Source: DASZXJ01 sp035545895 (lineage in GTDB: Bacteria; Planctomycetota; Phycisphaerae; Tepidisphaerales; Tepidisphaeraceae). Taken from it: a stretch of DNA of 27,830 nucleotides. Shown here piece by piece: positions 7,839 through 16,368 of this stretch. The position numbers were made by a program, and so were the translations under genes. Location of the stretch: contig DASZXJ010000083.1 of assembly GCA_035545895.1 (NCBI GenBank), forward strand, positions 1-27,830, read 5' to 3'. The notes below the pieces were generated by a model, which worked only from the letters and a program-made list of their open reading frames with translations, was not told the origin of the DNA and made no database searches. Within the stretch, counting starts at the first letter, position 1. Every line of letters begins with the position of its first letter.

Positions 7839-10787
7839 ATGAATAACCGTTTAACCAAATCTTTATCATTCCTTTTGGTCGGCTTGAGCCTGATGCTGAG
7901 CGGGTGTCTGGGGATCGGCCAGTCCAATGATTCCAAAAAGCTTTTTAGCTCGACAAAAGTACAGTCCGTCAATCTGAATAATCCTGTCTCTGCGGCACTG
8001 GGAAGCGGTCCGATCTCAATCGCTGCCGCCAAGAACGAATCAAGCAGTTTTCAAATCCAGGTCAGCGGTATTCCCCAACTGGATGAAAAAGTCGCATTTA
8101 CTCTACGTCTACAGGCATTGAATCTTCAGACGGCGCGCAACGTCATCAGTACCTCTAATTTCTCTGCCTACCAGATTCTGTCGATGCCGGTCGATCTCAA
8201 TCGTGCCGGGTATGTAAGGCAAACCGGGCTTTCCGCTGAAACACGTCTCTTGCCGCGAGCGCTACTTCCCTTGCCGGTGAACGATGGCCGGATCAATCTG
8301 TCGGCGGCGCGCGATCCGGACAATCCGACCGATCCAAAGGCCCGCGCGGGAACCAAGGCCGTCATGCTCTGGATCGATCTGCATATTCCGCCGGAAACCC
8401 CCGCTGGCAGTTACACCGGCGTTTGCGATCTGCTCGCCACCGGCGAAAAGGCGCCGGTCGCGTCTCTGCCCGTTCAATTGACGGTGTACGACATCGTCAT
8501 GCCGGATGAGCGGCATCTGAATATGGTCGGTCAGATTGACTGGCAGAACCTTACACGACTTTATCCCGACCGATTTGAAGCGGTCACGCCTCGACTCGTA
8601 AACCGCACCGACCCGCGCTATGCGCAGGCCATTCGTACGCTTGATGAATTGACCAAGCTGGCGCAATCGCATCGCGTGGAAGCGGTGTTTCCCGCACTCG
8701 AGCCGAATGTGAAGTGGCCTGGTGGTCGGCCTCCTCTGGTGGCGTGGGAGGATTTTGACTCGGTTGTCGGTCCTTGGATGCGCGGAGACATGTTCTCCGA
8801 CAAAGTCCCACTGAGTTATTGGCCGCTCCCGGCGTGCGAGGGGCTTTACAACTATGATCCGAAAAGCCAGCACGAATACTGGGCGCAAACTGCCACTCAC
8901 TTTGATCAGAACGATTGGCTGGCGCGTTGCCCGGTATTCATGGAAAAGCTGACTCCCGGCCGGGCGTCGGCGATGGAATCGGTCCAAATGTCCGGCGAAG
9001 CCGCAGGCATCCTCGGTTCTCATCCGCGAATCCGCGTTTCTCTCCCACTCGAAGATGATCAGATTCAATTTGCCAGTTCCTCCTCTCCGGACTTGATCAA
9101 AGCCCAGGACGCTTCGCGATTGGTCACCGCCAATCCCGGCGTGATCTTTTCATCGCCGATCCAAAGCTGGCCAAGCGATACCCCTCGCCCGCAGCGATGG
9201 ATGCGCACCGATCTCACGGGCTTGATCCCATACGTCGGCGCCGGCGGCGATGAACGCGACGTTCGACTCTGGGCATGGCTGAGCTTCCTTCCCCTGCCAC
9301 CTCCACAACTCGGGGTGCAATATGGGCCGGTGACGTTCATTCGCTGGATTGGCGCCCTCCCGACCAATAGCGCGCCCGCCCAGCCTGCCGATCCCAACGA
9401 ACTCATCTGGTTTTATCCCGGGAGCTGGTTCGGCATCGATCAGCCCGTGCCCACCGTTCAGCTCAAGTGGTTGAGACGCGCTCAGCAGGATTACGAGTAT
9501 CTCTCGCTTCTCCGCCAAAGAGGCGATGTCATCAGCGCCCTCTATATGTCGCGTCTCATCGCCAAGCCAGTCGAACTTCAACCCGGACAAGCGCCCGATC
9601 CAACATATGGCCTGATGTGCGGCACGGCCGATCCCAAGGCTTGGGACCAGGCCATCGATCTGCTCGCGCGAAAGATCCTCCTGCGCGAACCCGGTGCGCC
9701 GATCGACAAAGACAAGGACTATCGACTGAACATCGAAACCCTCCTTTGGAGCGAGCCGCAGGAACGTCCGGTCGTCATGGCACGATCCACCGATTGGGCG
9801 TGGGAATCGCAAGGCCAGCAAAGCTGGGCCGACCTGAGGCTGGGGATCGACATTTACAATCCATCCGATTCCACCCCCGACGAAAACTCGCTGACCTGGA
9901 CCAGCGTCCCCGATCAAAGCGGCTGGCAGGTTCATCCTCAGCCCCTGGCGATTCCCGCGCTGGCGACCTATCACGTTCGCCGCAGCGCTCTGACAGCGCG
10001 CATCGATACCAGCAAGCTCCGCAAGGTCGATCGCCGGCCGATCGAAATCACGTTCATCAACGGTTTCACCAGGAAAACCTCCAAGCTGCATATGGTCCTG
10101 CCTGTGGCTGCCACTGATCGTCGCGAAGGGATGCTCAATCTCGACGGTACGCTCACCGACTGGACCACCGACGACGCGATCCAGGACGGGCCGATGGTCA
10201 AAATGTTCAATCGGCCAGCGCTTCAGGCGCAGGAGCTTCAAACCGCATCCACTCCAACGCAGATTTTCACTGGCTGGGCTGATGAAAACTTCTATCTCGC
10301 GTTCAAGGCATCAGGTCTGTCGCAAACCCCGATCAAGGTCGTGCGGAATTTTGTGAATTACCAGTTCCGACGCGCCTGGGGCGAGGATCTTTGCCAAATC
10401 CTTATCCAGCCGGTGTATGCCGACAATTCCGTCGGCCCCGTGCTGCACGTGGTTTGCAAACCGTCCGGCCACTGGATCGAACGCAAGGTCAACCCAAGAC
10501 AGAGCACGGATTGGCAGGCGTTTGAGGGAACGGGCTTCCGATACGTCGCCACGCTCGACGGCAGCGACTGGCGCGGCGAGGTCGCCATTCCGTGGAAAGT
10601 CATTAACGAACCGGGCAAACCCATGCCCGTCATGCTCCGATTCAACTTCACCCAGCATCGTCAGGATACAGGTGAAAGCGCAAGCTGGGCCGGCCCGGCA
10701 GACTTCGGACGAGATAACGATTTCATGGGTGTACTGGTTCTGCGTGAACCACAGACCCCCGGCACCCCAAGATTCGCGGCCAGGTAA
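7839..10787 (+). CDS. DUF4091-domain lipoprotein with C-terminal CBM9/DOMON-like domain
   Basis: The ATG at 7839 gives a clear lipoprotein signal (MNNRLTKSLSFLLVGLSLML then SGC, lipid-modified Cys23); the longer upstream reading frame lacks this and is rejected. Of 982 residues, the first ~170 form a beta-rich domain. A central region ends around residues 484-564 in the DUF4091 signature (IRWIGALP...LIWFYPG...LKWLRRAQQDYEYLSLLRQRG), found in putative glycoside-hydrolase-like proteins. About residues 760-980 resemble a family 9 carbohydrate-binding/DOMON-like beta-sandwich (LDGTLTDWT...FTGWADENFYLAFKA). It is probably exposed outside a membrane and acts on or binds polysaccharide; no activity can be assigned. 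It is monocistronic, with its own promoter. Confidence 0.88.
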   Translation: MNNRLTKSLSFLLVGLSLMLSGCLGIGQSNDSKKLFSSTKVQSVNLNNPVSAALGSGPISIAAAKNESSSFQIQVSGIPQLDEKVAFTLRLQALNLQTARNVISTSNFSAYQILSMPVDLNRAGYVRQTGLSAETRLLPRALLPLPVNDGRINLSAARDPDNPTDPKARAGTKAVMLWIDLHIPPETPAGSYTGVCDLLATGEKAPVASLPVQLTVYDIVMPDERHLNMVGQIDWQNLTRLYPDRFEAVTPRLVNRTDPRYAQAIRTLDELTKLAQSHRVEAVFPALEPNVKWPGGRPPLVAWEDFDSVVGPWMRGDMFSDKVPLSYWPLPACEGLYNYDPKSQHEYWAQTATHFDQNDWLARCPVFMEKLTPGRASAMESVQMSGEAAGILGSHPRIRVSLPLEDDQIQFASSSSPDLIKAQDASRLVTANPGVIFSSPIQSWPSDTPRPQRWMRTDLTGLIPYVGAGGDERDVRLWAWLSFLPLPPPQLGVQYGPVTFIRWIGALPTNSAPAQPADPNELIWFYPGSWFGIDQPVPTVQLKWLRRAQQDYEYLSLLRQRGDVISALYMSRLIAKPVELQPGQAPDPTYGLMCGTADPKAWDQAIDLLARKILLREPGAPIDKDKDYRLNIETLLWSEPQERPVVMARSTDWAWESQGQQSWADLRLGIDIYNPSDSTPDENSLTWTSVPDQSGWQVHPQPLAIPALATYHVRRSALTARIDTSKLRKVDRRPIEITFINGFTRKTSKLHMVLPVAATDRREGMLNLDGTLTDWTTDDAIQDGPMVKMFNRPALQAQELQTASTPTQIFTGWADENFYLAFKASGLSQTPIKVVRNFVNYQFRRAWGEDLCQILIQPVYADNSVGPVLHVVCKPSGHWIERKVNPRQSTDWQAFEGTGFRYVATLDGSDWRGEVAIPWKVINEPGKPMPVMLRFNFTQHRQDTGESASWAGPADFGRDNDFMGVLVLREPQTPGTPRFAAR

Positions 10788-11140
10788 AGTTATTTATAAA
10801 CCTCGGTTTTACTCCTTTGCCATCATCTGGCTGGGCCATCACTTGCAAACGAGACACAAAAGTTGGGTTCGTTTTGCATTTTTATCCCTCCATGACATTT
10901 TGCGACATCGACCCAACACCTCTTTTTTAGCCCGGCCGCTCGCGGGCGGTTTGACGCGCGATGGAAAACCGGTCGCAAGCGACCGGGCTAAAAAAGAGAT
11001 CGTTATCCCCTTGTTACCTAGTCTCCTTGTCTCACAGTCCCCCCTTGTGCACTTTCTCCCGAACAATGAACGGCGAACTTCTTCAGGAAGTTAATAGTGA
11101 AAATAAAATAAATTGAAGTGTTGGATTCAGAGAACGACAA
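10788..11140. other. Intergenic region between convergent DUF4091 and hslU genes
   Basis: The 353-base gap holds the paired palindromic element at 10920-10998 and a weak small hairpin near 11076 (AACTTC / GAAGTT). Reading frames across it arise from the palindromes and show no protein-like features. I see no RNA gene here. The palindromic element may terminate both convergent transcripts. Confidence 0.6.
10920..10998. repeat. Paired inverted REP-like (BIME-type) element
   Basis: Two 29-base units face each other: 10921-10949 and, inverted, 10969-10997, identical at 25 of 29 positions and both starting TCTTTTTTAGCCCGG. The outer arms pair perfectly over 16 bases (10920-10935 with 10983-10998). 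Each unit also has its own hairpin: CCGC/GCGG at 10936-10949 and a perfect CCGGTCGC-AA-GCGACCGG at 10969-10986. The A/T run next to a GC-rich stem could terminate transcription in either direction. Confidence 0.75.
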
Positions 11141-12484
11141 TTATAACACAAACTGACTCAGGTCTTCATCCTTCAGAATATCCGCCAGGCGCTCGCGGAC
11201 GTATGCACCGGTAATCTTAATTTGCTTTTCGGACATGTCCGGCGCGTCAAAGCTGATCGTTTCAAACACCCGTTCCATGATTGTGTATAGCCTTCTCGCG
11301 CCGATGTTCTGAGTACGGCGATTGGTATCGAAGGCAATCTGGGCCATCACTTCAATGGCATCCTCGGTAAAATCAACCTCCAACCCCTCGGTTTTCAGTA
11401 GCTGCGTCTGCTGACGGGTGAGCGAATTCTTTGGCTCGTGCAGAATGCGGACGAAATCATCCTTGGTCAGGTCCTGCAATTCCACGCGGATGGGAAATCG
11501 GCCCTGTAGTTCGGGCATGAGGTCGCTGGGCTTGCTTGAGTGAAACGCCCCCGCTGCGATGAACAGGATATGATCCGTCTTGACCGGCCCGTGACGCGTC
11601 GCCACCGTGCTGCCCTCAACAATCGGAAGCAGATCGCGCTGCACGCCCTGCCTGCTGACGTCCGGGCCATGCTGCTTGTCCGTGCCGGCAATTTTGTCAA
11701 TTTCATCCAGAAAAATGATGCCAGACTGCTCGGCGCGGTTGATCGCCTCAGCGGTCGTTTTGGACTTCTCGATCAGTTTCTCGGCTTCCTGCGAGAAAAG
11801 CATTTTTCGCGCATCGCGAACACTCATGCGCTTGGTATCACGCTTGGAGGGAAGCATTTTCTCGAACATGTTCTGGAACTCAACATCCATCTCCATACCC
11901 GCCTGGCCGAGCACGCCAACCACCGTGCCGCGCTCTTCGACGGTGATTTCCACCTGGCGATCCTCCAGGGCGCCGCTGCGCAGTTGATCGCGGATCTTAT
12001 TGCGGGTGCGTTCATGTTTTGAGCGGGATTCCTCGTCTTCGGTAGAGTCCGCATTCGCCGAAGCAGCCAGACCCGGAAGTAGCAGATCGAGCAAGCGCTC
12101 TTCAACCTGTGCTTCGGCATCGGGCTTGATGGTTTCGGTCATTTCAGCTCGGACCATGTTGATTGCAGAATCGAGCAGATCGCGAATCATCGAATCGACA
12201 TCACGGCCGTGATAACCAACCTCGGTGAATTTGGTGGCTTCGATCTTGATGAACGGCGCACCGGTCAACCCCGCCAGCCGTCGCGCGATTTCAGTCTTGC
12301 CGACCCCGGTCGGGCCGATCATGAGAATATTCTTGGGCCAAATGTCCTTGCGAACATCCTCGCCCAGTTGCTGCCTTCGCCAGCGATTGCGAATGGCGAT
12401 GGCGACGGCGCGCTTGGCATCAGCCTGGCCGACGATGTACTTGTCGAGTTCAGCGACGATTTGCTTGGGTGTGAGGTTGTCCAT
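11141..12484 (-). CDS. hslU: ATP-dependent protease ATPase subunit HslU
   Basis: HslU is the AAA+ unfoldase that feeds substrates into the HslV peptidase in the cytoplasm. The 447-residue product begins MDNLTPKQIVAELDKYIVGQ and has Walker A GPTGVGKT (57-64), the pore-loop GYHGRDV, a long intermediate I domain, Walker B IIFLDEIDK, sensor regions, and ends DEDLSQFVL. The conserved C-terminal tail is what docks into HslV. The ATG at 12484 matches the family N-terminus; a TTG eight codons upstream is less likely. hslV normally lies directly upstream on the same strand, but here 904 bases with two plus-strand genes intervene, so hslU must use its own promoter or a read-through transcript. Confidence 0.97.
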   Translation of the reverse strand: MDNLTPKQIVAELDKYIVGQADAKRAVAIAIRNRWRRQQLGEDVRKDIWPKNILMIGPTGVGKTEIARRLAGLTGAPFIKIEATKFTEVGYHGRDVDSMIRDLLDSAINMVRAEMTETIKPDAEAQVEERLLDLLLPGLAASANADSTEDEESRSKHERTRNKIRDQLRSGALEDRQVEITVEERGTVVGVLGQAGMEMDVEFQNMFEKMLPSKRDTKRMSVRDARKMLFSQEAEKLIEKSKTTAEAINRAEQSGIIFLDEIDKIAGTDKQHGPDVSRQGVQRDLLPIVEGSTVATRHGPVKTDHILFIAAGAFHSSKPSDLMPELQGRFPIRVELQDLTKDDFVRILHEPKNSLTRQQTQLLKTEGLEVDFTEDAIEVMAQIAFDTNRRTQNIGARRLYTIMERVFETISFDAPDMSEKQIKITGAYVRERLADILKDEDLSQFVL

Positions 12485-12494
12485 GTGATATACT
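12465..12494 (+). promoter_or_regulatory. Candidate promoter of the HEPN cassette, inside the 5' end of hslU
   Basis: TTGGGT (12465-12470), an 18-base spacer and TATACT (12489-12494) point into the cassette, with +1 near 12501. TGAGG follows with suitable spacing before the ATG at 12514. The -35 box lies within the hslU coding region, since only 29 bases separate the divergent start codons. Confidence 0.4.
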
Positions 12495-12513
12495 TTAGAA
12501 TGAGGCAAACATT

Positions 12514-12912
12514 ATGACGACACAAGAATTAGACCAAAAGAGTGAGGAACGCAAATCGGATTGGATAAATCGGGTTGCTCGACTGATTGAGGAAGTCGAA
12601 CAATGGGCCGCTGCTGAAAGATGGGTAAGCGAACGTGACCATAAGCAGATACATGAAGATTTAATTGGCGATTATGTCGTGCCCGGACTGCGTATTCGAA
12701 CCCCAGGAGGGGACATATTCGTCAATCCGATCGCACTTCATATCGTTGGCGCGGACGGCCGCATAGACATAGAGGCGTGGCCTACTCTAAATCGTGTCAA
12801 GTTGTTAGGACGGCCCGGAGGCTGGCAGATTATGACAGATTCAAATGTTCCGCTGCCACAAAAATGGGGGCGGGAGACGTTCACCCAACTTGTACGGGAT
12901 CTACACGCATAG
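12514..12912 (+). CDS. Uncharacterised protein, first gene of a HEPN cassette
   Basis: The 132-residue product has a charged helical N-terminus (about 1-50) and then a compact alpha/beta region with YVVPGLRIRTPGGDIFVNPIA, GADGRIDIEAWPTL and GGWQIMTDSNVPLPQKW. It resembles a widespread but unnamed family of small proteins; I know no function for it. It lacks the GS-x10-DxD signature of MNT nucleotidyltransferases that often accompany HEPN toxins. Its stop is two bases before the ATG of the HEPN gene, so the two are co-translated and this one is the natural candidate for an antidote or partner. It starts 29 bases from the divergent hslU. Confidence 0.7.
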   Translation: MTTQELDQKSEERKSDWINRVARLIEEVEQWAAAERWVSERDHKQIHEDLIGDYVVPGLRIRTPGGDIFVNPIALHIVGADGRIDIEAWPTLNRVKLLGRPGGWQIMTDSNVPLPQKWGRETFTQLVRDLHA

Positions 12913-12914
12913 TC

Positions 12915-13370
12915 ATGGCTCGCAAAGAAGCATTCCAGCGTCTCGGCAACATCAAAGACGAATTAGAGGCATCCCGATTTGCGATTGAGTGCGCGCAACG
13001 GGAAATCAAATCCGGAAAGGATACTTTGAAGGCCACAAGTGGAGTCTTGCCATCTCATTTGAGAAATTGCGCAGCTAACCTTGAGGTCACTTACTCTTTA
13101 CGCATGTTCGCTGGATTTGAGGCCACACTTCGCAAATATCTTAGCGCCGTTCGACCAAGCCCGCGACCGCGACAAACAAGAATGGAACACTTGATGAATC
13201 GAATAGCAACGATTTGCAGTGTTCCTTATGATGTCCTCAATCAGGCTCATAGCGTCCGGAAATACCGCAATGAAGTGATCCATCAGCGAGAATTGGCTGG
13301 AAGACTGACATTTCACGACTGTAAATCTCATTTAGGCAAATTCCTAAGCTTTCTTCCTTTGCAGTGGTGA
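12915..13370 (+). CDS. HEPN-domain-like protein, putative ribonuclease/toxin
   Basis: The 151-residue product is almost entirely helical. Near its C-terminus it carries RKYRNEVIH, giving R118-N-x3-H123, the R-x4-H active-site motif of HEPN RNases. The motif comes late in a helical bundle preceded by FAGFEATLRKYL, as in RiboL-PSP/abortive-infection HEPN proteins. The ATG at 12915 was chosen because it follows the partner stop (12912) by two bases; the longer frame upstream overlaps the partner. Base composition is lower in GC than the flanks: 27 of 60 at 13021-13080 against 33 of 60 in hslV at 13621-13680. It ends 18 bases from convergent hslV. RNase activity is inference from the motif. Confidence 0.7.
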   Translation: MARKEAFQRLGNIKDELEASRFAIECAQREIKSGKDTLKATSGVLPSHLRNCAANLEVTYSLRMFAGFEATLRKYLSAVRPSPRPRQTRMEHLMNRIATICSVPYDVLNQAHSVRKYRNEVIHQRELAGRLTFHDCKSHLGKFLSFLPLQW

Positions 13371-13388
13371 GATTGAGCATTTGAAATC

Positions 13389-13928
13389 TTACAGCGTCTC
13401 CACCTTGATATTCGTGTTCGTATAAATACACACCTCGCCGGCGATTTTCAGGGATGCTTCGACAATCTGCTTTGCGTTGAGGGAAGAATGCTGCAGTAGC
13501 GCCTTGGCGGCGCTGGATGCATAAGGCCCGCCGCTGCCGATGCCGATGATGTCGTCCGTTGGTTCGATCACATCGCCGGCGCCGCTGACAATCAGGCTGG
13601 TCGTCTTATCGACGACCGCGAGCATTGCTTCCAGCCGTCTTAATGCACGATCGGTCCGCCAATCCTTGGCGAGTTCGATCACGGCGCGGCGGGTATTGTC
13701 TGGAAATTCGCTCAGCTTTTTCTCGAATCGTTCGAGTAGCGCAAAGGCGTCGGCAGCGCTGCCGGCAAAGCCGGTGAGCACCTTGCCGCCGCCCAGCCGG
13801 CGGATTTTGTTGGCATCGTGCTTGGCGACGATATTGCCCAGAGTGACCTGTCCGTCGCCGCCGAGCGCCACTTCGCCGTTGCGCCGCACGCTGAGAATGG
13901 TTGTTGATCTCGCCGGTTGCTGTCTCAT
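13389..13928 (-). CDS. hslV: ATP-dependent protease peptidase subunit HslV
   Basis: HslV is the proteasome-beta-like threonine peptidase of the HslUV complex. The 179-residue product contains TTILSVRRNGEVALGGDGQV, GFAGSAADAFALLERFE and IGIGSGGPYASSAAKALL, all diagnostic. The catalytic threonine is expected at residue 9 after removal of the eight-residue propeptide MRQQPARS, instead of directly after Met as in E. coli. It is divergent from the VWA gene with 48 bases between start codons. Its partner hslU lies downstream but beyond an inserted cassette. Confidence 0.97.
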   Translation of the reverse strand: MRQQPARSTTILSVRRNGEVALGGDGQVTLGNIVAKHDANKIRRLGGGKVLTGFAGSAADAFALLERFEKKLSEFPDNTRRAVIELAKDWRTDRALRRLEAMLAVVDKTTSLIVSGAGDVIEPTDDIIGIGSGGPYASSAAKALLQHSSLNAKQIVEASLKIAGEVCIYTNTNIKVETL

Positions 13929-13939
13929 TGGTTACGATC

Positions 13940-13968
13940 CTTCTACCGCGATGGCGCGGCCGGGGCAA
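13940..13968 (-). promoter_or_regulatory. Candidate hslV promoter
   Basis: On the minus strand TTGCCC (13963-13968), a 17-base spacer and TAGAAG (13940-13945) sit in the 48-base divergent gap, giving a start near 13933 and a very short leader. The -10 box is a weak match. No heat-shock CIRCE element is visible. Confidence 0.3.
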
Positions 13969-13976
13969 GTTTCGTC

Positions 13977-16214
13977 ATGACACTTCAATCGCCAATCCTC
14001 TTTACCACCTCGCTGGTGATGGTACTGGCGGTGGCTGTGAATGTCTGGCGTGTAAGAATAATCCCCGAACCAACGAAATTCCTGATGATCCTTGGCACGC
14101 TCATGATCGCGCTGGCGAGCGGCGGATTGACCGTTCGATTGCCCCAGCAGCGCAACGTCGTGGTGATGGTCGATCTCTCCCCCAGCACACGAACAGCCCA
14201 GTATCGCGATACATCCGAATTGCAAAAGCGCATCGGGCAATTGCTTGGTGATGTTCCATATCGCGTCGAAACGTTTGCGGATTCAGCGCAGATCGAAAAA
14301 ACCGTGTTTGCCCCGCCGCAGTCGGACGCGGTGGTGCTGTTCAGTGACGGGCAATTTGATCTGCCAAAAGTCAATTCGCCGATTTATGTTGCCCTTGATT
14401 CAAATCTGGAACACCCAACCGACGCCGCGGTCACGCGATTGGAACAGCATGGCGATTCAGTCGCAATCACAATTCACAATATGGGCAATCCTCGTCATCT
14501 CAAGCTGATTGGCGCACATGGTCCTGCCACCGCGCCATCGGGCCAGACTGTCTTAAACGCAACGGTTGATTCGAATGCGCAAGATATCGCCGCTCAATTA
14601 TCACCTGATGATGCCTGGCCGGAAAATGATGCGCTCAGCCTGAAGGTGCAATCCCCCGCAATAGGCGAACGTTGGTGGATATCGCAAAGCAGTGCTCCAG
14701 CCAATTATCGCTTGATGAAGCCGACTGAATTACCAACCGATCCTGCACCATATGTCTCAGCCGGCTTGATCGTGTTGAACAATATTCGCGCAGACCTGCT
14801 TTTGCCCATTCAACAGCAACGGCTGACGCAATACGTTCACGACCTGGGCGGCGGGCTGATGATTGTCGGCGGGGATCAATCGTTTGTCGCGGGCGGTTAT
14901 ATCGGCACGGCACTCGATGCGTTGTCGCCATTGGCCAGCGCGCCGCCTCAGCCACAGCGGATATGGATCGTCCTCGTCGATAGCAGCGGCTCGATGTCTG
15001 CCCCCGTCGAAGGTCAGACGCGATTGCAACGAGCGAGCAACGCAGCCGTCCAGCTTTTACATCGACTGCCACCAAACGACGTGGTGCACATCGGCAGCTT
15101 CGCTCGCAATGTGCGCTGGTGGTCGAACGGTAAGAGCGCCGAAGCGACGGCCAAGCTGTCGTTGCCTCCCGCTGACTTGAACGCTTCGGGGCCGACGAAC
15201 CTGCAGGAAGCACTTGAATCCATCGCTGCTCAGCTCAAAGGAGAAGCCGCTGCTGAGATCATTTTATTGACCGACGCCGATGCCAGGTTTGACAATCCGC
15301 TATCGCTCGCCGTTGCCCTGAGAAACGTCCGCGCCCGCGTCAATCTGATGTCGACCGCAGATGCGTCGCGATCGGACCTGATGCGCGTTGTCGTGCTCAC
15401 GGTCGGTAGCCACACAACCCAGCTTGATCCGAAACTGTGGGAACTGCAAACAACCCGGCTCGCCCAATCGATCATTCCCAGCGGCATCGAACAGTTGCCG
15501 GCAAACGTAACCTTTTCGGGTTTGCCATCTTCCCTGCCACCCAGAATCGTACCGATGTGGAACCGCACGTGGATCAAACCGCAAGCAACCGAATTGGCAT
15601 CAGCGCAGGAGACGAGCAATCGCACTTCGGTGGCCGCCACCTGGAATGTCGGCGCGGGGCAGGTATCGTCCATCGCGTTTTCACCGACCGTTGATGAAAT
15701 AGCCGCGATGGCGCAAGCGGCCGCTCGAGCTGCGCGCGATCCGAAATTTGTCGTGACCTCGTCGGCCGATGCAGAACTCGTCGTAACCGTTGATGCGCAC
15801 GATGAACAGCAATACTTGAATGATTTGGATATCACGCTCACGCTCCTCAGTGATGCCGATTCCAATAAACCAGCCACTGTTTTGAAAGTGCCACAAACCG
15901 GTCCGGGGAAATATGAAGTGTCGTTGCCTGCCCCACGTGCAACCGCGCTGGGCGTTGTTCGCAACAAGGATCAGATCATCGGGCGATTTTCCGTCGCTGG
16001 ACGATATGCACAGGAATATGAATTCATCGGCAACAATCGCGCTGCCATGCAGCAATTGACCGGCCTAAGCGGTGGCGCGGTGATCGAACCCTCGCAAACC
16101 AGCCCGATTCAATTCAATTGGCCGCAGGAAGATGTCTCTCTGGCTTCGCTGCTTGCCACACTTGGAGCGGGCGCCATCGCATCGGGGTTGATTGCCTGGA
16201 AGCGTTCGAATTAG
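13977..16214 (+). CDS. VWA-domain membrane protein with glutamine-amidotransferase-like segment
   Basis: The protein has two N-terminal membrane helices (LFTTSLVMVLAVAVNVW and FLMILGTLMIALASGGL) and a final helix (LATLGAGAIASGLIAW), so most of its 745 residues lie on one side of the membrane. The VWA domain carries a full MIDAS: DSSGS at 335-339, then GPTN and TDAD. Just before it, YVHDLGGGLMIVGG...AGGYIGTALDALSP is the class-I-glutamine-amidotransferase-like segment seen in BatA-like VWA proteins. A second, degenerate MIDAS-like DLSPS lies near the N-terminus. The ATG at 13977 removes a 20-residue TTG-initiated extension that overlaps hslV. The role is unknown; such proteins bind partners through metal. 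Confidence 0.85.
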   Translation: MTLQSPILFTTSLVMVLAVAVNVWRVRIIPEPTKFLMILGTLMIALASGGLTVRLPQQRNVVVMVDLSPSTRTAQYRDTSELQKRIGQLLGDVPYRVETFADSAQIEKTVFAPPQSDAVVLFSDGQFDLPKVNSPIYVALDSNLEHPTDAAVTRLEQHGDSVAITIHNMGNPRHLKLIGAHGPATAPSGQTVLNATVDSNAQDIAAQLSPDDAWPENDALSLKVQSPAIGERWWISQSSAPANYRLMKPTELPTDPAPYVSAGLIVLNNIRADLLLPIQQQRLTQYVHDLGGGLMIVGGDQSFVAGGYIGTALDALSPLASAPPQPQRIWIVLVDSSGSMSAPVEGQTRLQRASNAAVQLLHRLPPNDVVHIGSFARNVRWWSNGKSAEATAKLSLPPADLNASGPTNLQEALESIAAQLKGEAAAEIILLTDADARFDNPLSLAVALRNVRARVNLMSTADASRSDLMRVVVLTVGSHTTQLDPKLWELQTTRLAQSIIPSGIEQLPANVTFSGLPSSLPPRIVPMWNRTWIKPQATELASAQETSNRTSVAATWNVGAGQVSSIAFSPTVDEIAAMAQAAARAARDPKFVVTSSADAELVVTVDAHDEQQYLNDLDITLTLLSDADSNKPATVLKVPQTGPGKYEVSLPAPRATALGVVRNKDQIIGRFSVAGRYAQEYEFIGNNRAAMQQLTGLSGGAVIEPSQTSPIQFNWPQEDVSLASLLATLGAGAIASGLIAWKRSN

Positions 16215-16322
16215 ACATCAAGCTCGGTGCAGCGTTGTTCTGCAGGCGCATTGATGCGCAGGGGAAACCAATTTCCCTTGCCGTTGGGAACAATCAATTT
16301 GCTGTTTATTTTTTCCTGGAGT

Positions 16323-16342
16323 CCCGGCCCTGAAGGGCCGGG
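16323..16342. repeat. GC-rich palindrome downstream of the VWA gene
   Basis: A perfect 8-base-pair stem CCCGGCCC-TGAA-GGGCCGGG lies 108 bases after the VWA stop. It lacks a proper T-run (only TTTT at 16354-16357), so it is a weak terminator or a dispersed palindromic element. Confidence 0.55.
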
Positions 16343-16368
16343 CTTGGGAATTCTGTTTTCTCCGATAC

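Noticed and set aside
9150..10241. 363-codon minus-strand frame inside the DUF4091 gene
   Set aside because: Composition is that of a shadow frame; the plus-strand protein has recognisable domains over the same bases.
10839..11066. Minus-strand frame across the intergenic palindromes
   Set aside because: It is generated by the REP-like element and has no protein-like features or homologous pattern.
12514..13370. MNT-HEPN toxin-antitoxin pair
   Set aside because: The HEPN-like motif is present, but the partner has no GS-x10-DxD nucleotidyltransferase signature, so the standard MNT-HEPN name does not apply.
15230..15967. 245-codon minus-strand frame inside the VWA gene
   Set aside because: Shadow frame with no recognisable motif, opposite a protein with a complete MIDAS.
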